Of a stretch of 64,000 bases of DNA, positions 47,400 through 60,600 are shown piece by piece (within the stretch, counting starts at the first letter, position 1; each line of letters opens with the position of its first letter). Position numbers and translations under genes: made by a program. The notes under the pieces are model-generated. The model searched no databases, was not told where the DNA came from, and saw only the letters and a list, made by a program, of their open reading frames with translations. This DNA is from Rhyacophila brunnea (Eukaryota > Arthropoda > Insecta > Trichoptera > Rhyacophilidae), in NCBI GenBank assembly GCA_022495005.1, contig JAGYXB010000698.1, positions 868,001 through 932,000 of the forward strand, written 5' to 3'.

Positions 47400-47795
47400 G
47401 GGTTGCCAACTGTTCGGGAATGGAAAGTCCCTGTCGAAGATTAGGTACAGTTACAATTTGTGGAAGAAAAAAATCTCCTGCCCGCCAGTTAACATACCTA
47501 TATTACATGCAGTCTTAACTACTGCTACCTAAACCGAGTTGGCAATTTACAATTCATTATACTCCAGAGTATGGGCCGAATAGACCGGTATGGTAAAAAG
47601 TAACACGAATTCCACATGCTGGATTGTTTGAAACCGGATTCTCTGAGGTTGCAGTTTGTGATTTCAAACAGTCCAGCATATAGAATTTACCGTTTCGGAA
47701 AAAGGAAGGAATACATTAAAGAGTCCGGTTTCAAATAGTCTGGTACGTAATATTCGTGTCCCGGAATTATTTTAAATAAATGTGGTCGGCAACCC
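47400..47795. mobile_element. TA-target MITE
   Basis: The ends GGGTTGCCAAC and GGGTTGCCGAC (reverse complement) are inverted with TA on both sides. The interior contains GCTGGATTGTTTGAAACCGG mirrored by CAAACAGTCCAGC, so the body folds. No coding sequence. Confidence 0.72.
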
Positions 47796-48230
47796 TACCG
47801 ATAATACTTTCTAGGCAATGACACCTACCGCGCCTAAATAATCAGGTGTACTATATTACTGCATGCTTCAAAAATTTTCATGTGGCTAAAAATGCCCATA
47901 TATATACTAATATTCTAATAATTTCATTATTAAATAAAATATTCTTCATGCATGTGATAAATTAATATGGATGTATTAAAATTTGTCGATATAAAGAATT
48001 TGGAAATGGCACAATACATTTAATATGCAATACTGTAAATGCCACACAATTGCCCACATCGTAGCGAACTATATCAACAAAATAATATACATGTTATTAT
48101 GTATGATGCTTTTTTTACTGTGCCAATAGTAAGTTATTTTGATATTGAGAATGAACTCTAAAGAAAGTTGTATTTAAATTAACAAGTTCCAAATTGTATT
48201 ACTTAATTGAAACATCAGAAAAAATAACTT

Positions 48231-48236
48231 TTTATT
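48231..48236 (-). terminator. possible RASSF8 polyadenylation signal
   Basis: First AATAAA on the minus strand after the RASSF8 stop, giving a 3' UTR of about 380 nt. The choice rests on position only. Confidence 0.3.
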
Positions 48237-48613
48237 AAGAATGTATGAATTACCATTCATGTTTTGAACTATATATTATTACATAATAATATTCGGAAGT
48301 TTCTATAGAAACATTGGAAAATATCCAACTAAACCTAACAAACACAAATAATGAAAATATTAATTTGATTGTAATACTAACTCATAATACTAAAGCTAAA
48401 TGTACTCATTGGTATATATGCAACCTATCAATATATTGGCAGCTTATCTTCTAAACAAACTAAGAAATCAACGCACTCTCGGAGTGTACAGAATTTCTAA
48501 TTGCAGCAGATATTATAATAATTATTTGATAAAAATGTCTAAAGTAAAAGTCTTTCATAAAAATGTGGTTAATAAAATAAATAGGTTGTTAGTTTGTTTA
48601 CTGCCTCTCCCAA

Positions 48614-51600
48614 TCAGACCCACACGCCGTGCGGATTCTTATTGGTCGGCACAGCGTTTTCCAGTTGCCTTGGGGAACCAATAATGCGACGGGTACTTCC
48701 AGGTTTACTCGACCCTAGAATATAAACAATACATTATATTACGAGGGTGGGTCAATAAGTCCTTAGAAAAGCCGACAGGTGGCGCGACTAGTACTGTAAG
48801 CGGTTTGTTTTCATGCAGCGGCACTACCGATTCAGTATGCTGCGAAGTTTCAATCAGATTGGTGGGGTTGTTGTGTGTTTCTCGTACATTTAAAAAATTT
48901 TTTTTGTGGAAAATGGAAAAATGGAAAATGGAGAAAATTGAGTTTAGAGCTGTTATTAAACATTTTAATATAAAAGTGTTAACAGCAAAGGAAATAAAAA
49001 ATGAGTTGGATTTAGTTCACTATCTGCTCCTTCACTTGCAACTATTTATAACTGGTTAAATGAATTTAAACGTGGTCGTACATCAACAAAGGATGAACCA
49101 CGCTCAGGACGTCCTGTAGAGGTGACTACACCAGAAATGATCAATAAAATCCACGATATGGTGTTAAGTGACCGAAGATTAAAGTTGAGTGAGATAATTG
49201 AGGTTACAGGGATCTCAAAAGGTAGCGTCATTTCTATTTTACATGACAAATTGGGCATGAAAAAATTTCTGCAAGATGGGTGCCGCGTTTGCTCACAGTC
49301 GACAATAAACGCAATAGGGTGGTGGCCTCTAAAGCCCTGTTGTCGCTCATGCAACGCAATCCGGATGAATTTTTTCGTCGCTTTGTGACTGTAGATGAAA
49401 CATGGATACACCACTATACTCCCGAGACGAAAGAACAAAGCAGTGGATTGCGAAAGGCGAACCATGTCCAAAGAAGGCGAAAACCGTAAAATCAGCTGGT
49501 AAGGTTATGGCTACTGTATTTTGGGATGCACATGGAATTATTTTCGTTGACTATTTGGAAAAAGGAAAAACAATAACAGGGGATTATTATGCATCTTTAT
49601 TGGACCAGCTAAAAAACAAAATTGAAGAAAAACGGCCTCATTTAAACAGGAAAAAAATCCTCTTTCATCAGGACAATGCCCGTGTTCACACATGTTTACG
49701 ATCAATGGCTAAAATTGAAGAATTGAAGTTCGAATTGGTCGACCACCCACCGTATTCGCCAGATTTAGCCCCCAGTGACTTTTTCCTTTTCCCAAACTTA
49801 AAAAAATGGCTAAGTGGACAACGTTTTTTTTCAAATGAAGAAGTCATCGATCGGACAAATGCTTATTTTGAGGACCTTCCGAAAACTTATTTTTCTGACG
49901 GTTTAAAAAAAATTGAGAAACGTCTAACCAAGTGTATTGAGCTCCAAGGAGATTATGTTGAGAAATAAAAAAAAATACAAAAATAAAAACTGTTTTAATG
50001 CTTTTTTCTAAGGAATTATTGACCCACCCTCGTATTATTACATTTCACGTATTCAAATCAATGCATTCTTTAGCTATCAATATTGTTAGCCTGTATTGCT
50101 TTGTTTATGATGGAAAAAATTGTGTAATTCACAAATACATCAATAATAATATTATGAAATAACTCAATAATCCCAGCACAAATACATAACCGTAATTTAT
50201 TTGTTCAGGGCTGAAGTTGACACAGAATCTATTGAAAAGATAAATATTGAGGTCTATGACTTTACCTTCCAACAGATGTCTGATTTCGTCAGTAGTTCCC
50301 GACAGGCTTTGTAGGTTTGCTTCTTTCATTTCATTCACCAGTTGCTCTACCTGTCGTTTCTTGTCTAATATTGCAGCTTCTAGCATACCAACCTACGACA
50401 AAGAGAAATCATTGTACAATATATATATGTACAAGTAGTACAAGGTTTGATATCAAGTGAAATATAATATGATGAATGTTATTTGGCACATCTTGGGAAT
50501 TTATATACAAGTGCTAACCTCTCTCTTCAGAGTATCAGCTGTTAGATGATTCATTTCGGTAGCATGTTTGGCTTGCTGTATTTCACTCTGCAATCTTTCT
50601 ACTTCAGCTAAAAGCGAACGCTCCAACTGTTGCCTGGAAAAAATAGGTTACACATTTAATATAGCAATGTCTCATGGGACTAGGCAAGCCATACACTGCT
50701 TAGGGGCCGGATATAATGGGCGATAAATTAATGCAAATACTATATTTTTGAGAGTAGGTGGAGATGTGTTTTTTATCATTGCAATCAATTCTTTCATTCT
50801 TTCGTAACTTGTGCACTTCTACTTGGTCACTGAATAATGATGGCAAATTATCCATAAAGGAGAAGAGATGGTTTACTATCATATTCTGCCAACGTGTCAC
50901 ACAGTGTGTAATGCAATGTCCATTGTATTATTATAATAAGTCAACAGTTTTAGATAGCCAATGAGAAATAATAAAATGTATTACACGTATTGTTATAGAA
51001 TTTACATCAAATTAAAAGTAAGATGATAAGAACAGCAATTTGAGTCTTTTTAAGGGCGGGACTTTGTCAATGAAAATCATTGATTATGATATCAGACCGT
51101 CAGTACTGGCTTTTATACTGTACAAATTAACCTTTGAACTATTTATCTATCCAATGAAATAAATCCATGAGAAATTGTTTTCATAATCTAAAATTACTAC
51201 TGAATCACAAAACGGAATGAATCACAGACTTGGTTCGTCATGAACAGTAAAAAGATTGGTCAAATTAGTCAGTCAGTCAGTGAATTTACGCAGGATAAAA
51301 AAAGTTTCACTAAACCAAATTCAATTAGTTGTGCATTGTTAAAAGTAGTGAAGTGAAATTACTCATGTCAAATTAATGTAAGTCTCACTGACTTTGTTTT
51401 AATTAAGCAACATACCTGGTATCTTGGTTTCTATTGGAAGCCCTTTGTTCGTATTGTATATCGTCAACTAATTTCAGTATCTTGTTCTTGCACTGCAAAA
51501 GCTCAGTTTCACAGTTTGCCAATTTGGATCGTACAAGAGTGAGTTCAGACTTCAGCGTCTTCTCGGCTTGTTTTGCAATTTCATTTTCATCCTCGATATA

Positions 51601-54600
51601 TGACAATGCTTGCACCTAAAATTAACAATATATTAGATTTCAATTTAATATGAAAGACTAAATCAAACTATTTTTTATCTAAATCAGATTAGATTTAACT
51701 ATGCATCTTCTTTCTTTTCATTGAAAAACTAAAAAAAAATCCTGGGGAAAATGGTAATTCCGACACATATCTTTCGCTCGACCCAAGTGTCTTTCTTGTG
51801 AATATTTCCTAATAACTACACTTTATGACGTTTAAACAAATTATGCAAAGGCAATTCTCTCTTTTTTCCTGCTTTTTTTGAAGAAAACATGTATATTCCA
51901 AGCAATAATTAACCGGTTAAGTGCCCAGAGCGTCTTTGGACGCCTTAATTACACCGATTCTTACGTTAATTACTATCAATTAACTAATTGCGGCATAGAA
52001 AGGATTAAAGTGTTATTAACCATTTTATTTTTAAAAAAGCTTATAAATGACTATTATAGTAAGACACACTTGAATACATTATGATAAACTGTATGTAGAA
52101 AATGATGATTGTTTCACATTAAAGTAAATGGTAATAATTTGTAGGAAATAATATGCTATGTATCAAAAATCTTCATTTATTGTGAACAAGTTAACTGGGT
52201 TACCGCATTGAGTTCGAAGATAATCAAAAACTAGCATTACCATCGTAATTAGCAATTCAGTGACACAGCCTGAATATAGTCGGCCTTGTATTTTACACTT
52301 GCTTTTATCATTTACCATTCATAGGTAGTGTAACCTTTTCCAATTGAAGATTAACAGGCAAAAATGGTCTTATGCCAAAAATATTTTAGAACTTTCTAGT
52401 GGTTTAAGGAATATGACATGTTATTAACAAAAATATAGAATCCAAATAAATGTGAGATTTTTCTAATAGGTATGTATCTGATATTAAAAGGATGTTTATC
52501 AATGAAATATTCTGTTTACACCGCAGATATACATGACTCTTAACTTCACAGTCGAGTAGTATCTCCATCTAAAACCATGGGTTGCAGATTGAAATACCAC
52601 ATCTGGCAAATTACATGTTGTTTTTCCAGAGTATGAACCCAATGAGTTAGGCGAATGGCTAACAACCATTATTCGTAAAAGGGTGGCAATATAACCTCCG
52701 GTCTATGTAGCCCCATTTGCTGTAAATTTACGAAATGTCAATGTATGTTAAAATACGCAAGTTTATCAAGTGCTTGCTGTAAACAGTAACAGTAAAGTAT
52801 TTAATTGCCTAGGCCTATGTCTTCAATTCGAATACGCATACTGATGTGCCAGATAGTTTGGAGCATATTATGTCAACGTGTTCTTTCACCTTTTAGAGAA
52901 TGTTCCTTTTCTCTTGCACCGACAGTGTTATTCTTTGCTGAGACGAAATTTGAACGGGTGTAAACGAAAAACTTATACAATCGCATTATGTAACCTTGTT
53001 CTTGGGCACTGTAGACATGTCTATAAATAGAAATGCACACATGCGTCTGGAATTCATTTCAATTAATGCCGTACGTTGAATTTTGAATGTGTTCAAATAA
53101 ATTGGATTTTTAATTTCAATACTAAAATGAAACGGGACTGCAGAAACTACACGCAATTATCGGTACAATGTAAATTCCGAACGCGTAAAATCGGGGTTCC
53201 AATGTATACAAAATAATGTGAGTCTGTACCTGCTCAGTACTGATTCTCAGTTGTGAATCACTAGTATTGATCTGTTGCTGAATCATTTGTACTTGATGCT
53301 GTTGTTCTCTTCCTTTCGCTTCCCAAAACCCGATTTCTGCATCATACTAAAAGAAAATAAAGTGACTGTAGTACACAACCATCGCATGCACAGTAAGCAA
53401 AGTGACATGTTGTATCAGAAACCAACGGCTGTATAACAAAAAGATAGAAGAAAATAGGTAGGTAAGTAAATTAGAAATACAATCATATTATTGTATAGGT
53501 ATATTCAGGGCTTTTTTAAAAAAAATATAGGTGCCGGAACTCACTTCCTGCCAAACTTCTTACCAGGGAACTCAGAAATAATGGGAACTGAAATACACAA
53601 CGGGTAAGGCGATAGCAGGTAACCGACTCGAGTAAGGATGAATCCGGGTTAAACTTACACACGTGTTAAGAATACGTTTTACGTCGAATACTAAAAACTG
53701 CTCTCGGTTTATGCATTTACGCTCATTTAATGTTAGTGTATTACACACACTATTGCACGTGCATAATGCGTGCTTCATTTTCGTAGGACACTCACACATT
53801 CAAAAGCCTGCTTCACCATCCGGTGTATTGAATATTGCCTATCGGTATTCTATTTATTATCTGTTCTGTCTTCTTACCTACTAAAGAAAATTATATTCAA
53901 ATATCATTTCAAAACAACTTTTCCTATGCCACGAAGCGCATACAAAATTAAACAAACAAACAAATACAAATAAACTAGGTACCTACAAAAGTTGTAAAAA
54001 ATAAAATTTAAAAACATATATTTAAATAAAATTATATAGTGATTTCCATGGGTGGCCTAAAGGGGGCCCCCAGTCCAGGATCTTTGGCGGGCCCCTACCT
54101 ATCACCAATGTTAAAGGCAGTGTGACGCTCTATAGTAGCATTTTTCAAATGGTGTTTGAGGTAAAATGAAGGGTATTCAGTGTATCCACAAACATTAACC
54201 AAAAAATGCAATTACTCAACCACATATTTTAAAATGTTAATACGCCTGAAGGAAATTAGCGCCGCAGGTCTTGTTTTCTATCCAAACTATCGAACCTTAC
54301 TAATAATGTGGTATATTTATGATGATACATATCTGTACCTCAAAGGCAGACGGATGCAAATCCAAATACCCAATTGTTCAGGAGAGCCAAAAAACAATTT
54401 TTATTTTAAACGAATACTCATAACTTCTAAGAAAATATACATAGAATGATCATTATTTTTTTTATTCTAATTCAATTAAAGAACTTTTGGAATATGTAAG
54501 AAAGGAATAAATATAATACAATTTTATATCTAAAAAAAATAAAATAAAAAACGTAGTGTGGATTTGCATCCTTCTGCCTCTAAAGATATTTTGTTAATGT

Positions 54601-57600
54601 GGATTTGTATCTTATTTACCTAGCCAAAATAAAACAATTTATAAGTTAAAAAAATTTATAGGTATAAATATAACAAAGCAAAACACATTTTTTTTTAAAT
54701 TTTTTATTATGTCATCATCATCATCACCAGCCTGAATCTATTCACTGCTGGATGAAGGCCTCGCTAATCTCCAAGCTGATTCCACTTCTCTCGTTCCTGT
54801 GCGTTGCGTTGCCAAGTTTTTCAGAACTTTATCATTTCATCGATCCAGCGGCCTCTAGGTCTACCTTGCGGATGTTTTTTACCTCTTGGATACCACTGGA
54901 TAACTAAATTTGTCCAACGATTGTCCTTTCTTCGAGCCATGTTCCAGCCCATTTCCATTTGAGGTTTTTAGCAAACTCTATCACATCATTAATCCTTGTC
55001 TGTTCCCTTATCCACCCATTCCTTTTTTGTCCTTTTGCGTTATGCCCAGCATGCACCTTTCCATACCACGTTGTGCTACTCTAAGTTTCTGGATCTCTAT
55101 TTTACTTACGCTCAATGTTTCACACGCATGTGGTTACGGGAAGTACACACTGGTTAAACACTTTGCACTTTAGGCATTTTCGAAGAAATTATTCAGGCGG
55201 CCAAAAGCACTCCAGCCTAGCTTTACTCTGCGAACAATTTCATCAAATATACATCCATCTATAGACACTTATTGTGCCAGATAGATGTAGTTTTTCACCT
55301 GTTCGAGCTGAATGTCATTGATGAGGATCTCTTTTTGGCCCGCAAAGCAGTTGAACATGACTTTATTCTTTGATACATTTATTTTCAAGCCTACTTTGTT
55401 GCTTACTCCAGCTTATTCTGCTTTGGAGGCCTTCTGAGTCTTGCAAACTACTATTTATTGTTATCGGCAAAGCGTAGATGACTCACGTATTCTCCATTTA
55501 TGGGGACCCGTGTCATTCCAGTCAAGTTGTCTAAATAAGTCTTCAAATGTAGCTGTAAATAGTTTAGGTGAGATTGTATCACCTTGTCGGACTCCTTTGC
55601 TGATAGGAAATGCGCGATGGTTTATGGAGATGTTGTTGCGCTACTGTATATATTATTGAAAATATTTATATAGCGCCCGGGGATTCCTTGATTTCTGAGT
55701 GCATCGAGTATTGAAAATTTCTTTATGGAATCGAACGCTTTCTCATAGTCTATAAAACCCATGGATAGCGGCAGCTTGTATTCCTGTTACCGCTCTGATT
55801 TCTCTGATGACTTGGATAATATGGTCCATAGTGCTGTATCCTCCTCTAAATCCTCCTCATGGCTGGTTCTCGTCTAGTACATATTGCAGACGGTTTGAGA
55901 GAATTTTATCTTAGTGGATTATTGGATTTGCATCCTTCTGCCTCTAAGGTAGGAATGGCACTTGCATCTTTATTCTATGCATATCTTGGACTAGGACTTC
56001 CATTTCTCTGCCTCTAATAAATAAAGCCTTTAGCATGATGATTCTTTAAAAAAATCATTTTCCCCAAAAATGGAGTTGCACCCGTCTGCCTCTGAGGTAC
56101 AGATAATATGTTATAATACACCTATACTACAAAAAAGTACAATACGTATATAAAAAAAAATACAAATTTAATATGTTGGTAAAAATATTAATAAAAATAT
56201 AATACAATCATACATTATTTACAAGTAAATTACAAGTAGCACATCGCGGTATGGAAAGGTGCATGTTGGGCATCACACGAAAAGACCACAAAAGAAAGCG
56301 ATGTGATAAAGGTCAGTAAGCAGATGAAATGGTGATGGGCTGGATATGTCGCTCGGCGATTGGACAAGTGCCGTCATACCAGTGGCGAAGGCTCCATACT
56401 AAGCGATTATTTAAAGCTTACCTTCTATTTTCAAGTATTTAATTTATATAAATAAATATCTATATTGTAGGACATTGTAGGTTATAATAAAAATATTGAT
56501 TGCCATCTATCGTCGTTATTTATAAGTAGAGCTTTTAATTTAGTCATGTTTCGAATCAAAAATAAATGACGGAACGTCCAACGTGAGTGCTATTTTTAGA
56601 ATTATTTCAACGATAATCCAAGCCGAATTTTCTACCGAAATTCAGTTGCCAACTTCATGCATGTCTGGGTTTTTGTTCGAGACTCAGAAGCGTTAACAGA
56701 CAAGCTTATTCGAAATGTTGAATTGTTTATTGTCTTTGCTTATCTTTAAAAGCAAATAATAAATAATAAGGATGATTAAAAAATAATAACTATTGTGTTC
56801 GATCACATATAATTTATAAATTGTTATTAAAAATAAATATTGTATTAATTCGCGATTATTATTTAGGTTACTTCAGTCATAGACAAACATAACATGCTAT
56901 TCACAGTTTATGTCATTTTGACATTTCAAAGCGGTGGTAAAGGTTTATTTTATAATACAAAATTCATTGTGTTACTGTGAATGTGGATAAATTATCTCAT
57001 ATTGTACCGAAATCATTCGCCAGTGCTTTAAATATATAAGTATTTATTAAATTGTGTAGTGTCCCGGTAGAAAATGTGCGAACGATTGCATTTAAAAATT
57101 ATCAAAGCTTGACCTTCCAAGGGTTCATTTAGATTTGAATACAGCAAAAAACTTATATTAGACATTTTCACAACAATTTATAAATGATAAATATTTGTTT
57201 TTAACTGGCAGTTATACATTAAACAAACTTTTTTGTTGGCGATGCGTATTGTTTGGTAAAGAAAGTATGCGTGGAATTCTACTGCCATAAGTGATTTAAA
57301 TAATTTGACAAATTCAGCGGTGAAACCTATGACCAGTGTGTCGTTGTCATTAGTGTGCACCTATTCATCAGTAGTAATATCGTAAGTATTATCTTCTTAT
57401 TTCCCGTAATTTACCTGACAAGTGTGCTCTTTTTCTCTGATCTCCACAGCTTACCTCTTTCCAAAAGTCACCCTTCACCACTGCGTCATACAATGATACC
57501 CAATGGACACTAAACGACCACAGGGACCCCCTAAACACCCGCTAGATAGACGAACACACAGTGAAGAGCTAGTGACCGAGAAGAGTGGACAGAGTTAGGG

Positions 57601-60600
57601 GAGGACATCATCCAGCAGTGGATCGACCCCGGCTGATGATGATAATACACCAGTAAAGAAAGGGCTTTGATCTTGTAAACAAAGTAGTGGGGTGACATTT
57701 GAAACACTTTCAGTATCTCTTATGCATCAAGCATATCTGGTGTTGCACAGTTTACGAGGTGGGCCGACTGTACAAGAGTTTCTCTGTTTCTGCTCTGCTC
57801 AAGTAATTTAGCGTCTAAAAAATGAATCTTATTGTTATACAATTTGTACATGATGATTGTTGATTTGAAATCAACGAGACAGAAAATCAAAAAATAGAAT
57901 TACGAAATATGGCAAAAAAAACCCATAAAACTAGAAAACTTTTTTGTTCACATTTTATAACATTATTTGAAATCACTACAAATAAATTTCACGAATTTTT
58001 GCGAAAATTTTGATTTACAGTGAATTTAGAATTAAGCGTGTTCGTATTATCAGGGTTTTACTGTAAAAATCTTTTATTGTGAACCTTAATTTACGAACTA
58101 ATGATTATGAACTGTTTACCTTTGTGAGATCAGCTTGTTGATTGGAAAGTTTTTCCCTTTGGTAGTTTACTAATGATATCAATTCTCTGTATTGATGATT
58201 GTAGGCGACAGCTTCCGTGGACATATGTGAGTTACTATCTTGTGTTATGTTGTTTGTCATAATGCCAGCCATTTGAATGTTTCTGATTGGCTGATTGGGT
58301 TGTGAAATATCCGAAGAGGGTTTTATATTTGCAGGTGAGGTGGTCGGTGGTGGCGGTGATCGATAAGGCGGAGGAGGATCTCTGAAAATGCAATATCAAT
58401 GAATGTTATTGTCAATTCTGATACAGCTGTTATGCCACATACCAGCGTTTCCCAATTTAATTTAGTAACAGAACTATTGTATATTTTGTAAAACATAACA
58501 GAACTCCTTAAATATTTTTAGCATAGCAAAAAAAAGCGGCAGGTGAAAAAAAATCTCGGTTCAAGATCTAACGTCCAACACATTTTGTCCTCTTCCGTTA
58601 ATCACCCAAGAAAGCAATACGAGAAACTTCTCTAAATTTTTGTTGTTGTTGACAGACAGTCAGAAGTACGAGGGTGGGTCAATAAGTCCTTAGAAAAGCC
58701 GACAGGTGGCGCGACTAGTACTGTAAGCGGTTTGTTTTCATGCAGCGGCACTACCGATTCAGTATGCTGCGAAGTTTCAATCAGATTGGTCGGGTTGTTG
58801 TTTTTTATTTTCGTACATTTAAAAAAAAATTTGCTTGTTTACAAAAATGGAGAAAATTGAGTTTAGAGCTGTTATTAAACATTTTAATATAAAAGGGTTA
58901 ACAGCAAAGGAAATAAAAAATGAGTTGGATTTAGTTCACGGCACATCTGCTCCTTCACTTGCAACTATTTATAACTGGTTAAATGAATTTAAACGTGGTC
59001 GTACATCAACAAAAGGATGAACCACGCTCAGGACGTCCTGTAGAGGTGACTACACCAGAAATGATCAATAAAATCCACGATATGGTGTTAAGTGACCGAA
59101 GATTAAAGTTGAGTGAGATAATTGAGGTTACAGGGATCTCAAAAGGTAGCGTCATTTCTATTTTACATGACAAATTGGGCATGAAAAATATTTCTGCAAG
59201 ATGGGTGCCGCGTTTGCTCACAGTCGACAATAAACGCAATAGGGTGGTGGCCTCTAAAGCCTGTTGTCGCTCATGCAACGCAATCCGGATGAATTTTTTC
59301 GTCGCTTTGTGACTGTAGATGAAACATGGATACACCACTATACTCCCGAGACGAAAGAACAGTCAAAGCAGTGGATTGCGAAGGCAAACCATGTCCAAAG
59401 AAGGCGAAAACCGTAAAATCAGCTGGTAAGGTTATGGCTACTGTATTTTGGGATGCACGTGAAATTATTTTCGTTGACTATTTGGAAAAAGGAAAAAAAA
59501 TAACAGGGGATTATTATGCATCTTTATTGGACCAGCTAAAAAACAAAATTGAAGAAAAGCGGCCTCATTTAAACAGGAAAAAAATCCTCTTTCATCAGGA
59601 CAATGCCCGTGTTCACACATGTTTACGATCAATGGCAAAAAATGAAGAATTGAAGTTCGAATTGGTCGACCACCCACCGTATTCGCCAGATTTAGCCCCC
59701 AGTGACTTTTTCCTCTTCCCAAACTTAAAAAAATGGCTAAGTGGACAACGTTTTTTTCAAATGAAGAAGTCATCGATCGGACAAATGCTTATTTTGAGGA
59801 CCTTCCGAAAACTTATTTTTCTGACGGTTTAAAAAATTGAGAAACGTCTAACCAAGTGTATTGAGCTCCAAGGAGATTATGTTGAGAAATAAAAAAAAAA
59901 TACAAAAATAAAAACTGTTTTAATGCTTTTTTCTAAGGAATTATTGACCCACCCTCGTAATATCTATAAGATTTCCAAACTTTGTGTCGGAAAGCCTGGT
60001 TAGTTTATCTTACGGATGGATTTAAAACCCTGTTTTTTATAATAAATACTGATTAATTATATGTCTAAATTGCGAAGATGTCTTGCAATGTTGCTGCAAA
60101 TTTATTTATCGACTGATTCTTCAAGAAAATCCTAGTATTAGAAAAGTATCCAAATTATTCCGCTACACCACTGACTTCCAAAAAACTGCATCTTAAAACC
60201 ATCTCTCATAATTAACATATTTCATTTCATTTTGTGAATATGTTGGCATGTTATGATTCTGTATTAAGTCATCATTAACTTTGTAGAATTCTATTTTACA
60301 ATACAATACAATGAAAACATATAGGAGAATTTAATATAATTTATATTATCATTTTGGATAACAACAAAAGTCAAACGGATAATCATAATGTATGATGCAA
60401 AATATATACTATGCCACAATTCAAACATAACAAGGACTCCATAGAAGAAAAAAAGAAATATTATGTTTCAGTGTAAACACTTGCCTATAAGGTGGGACAT
60501 CTTTCCGTGTTTGATGCACTGGGGGGGACGTTTTACTCTGGGGCACACCCCTGACAACTCCGATTGGGTGATTTCCACTATGTAGGACATTACTCAGCCC

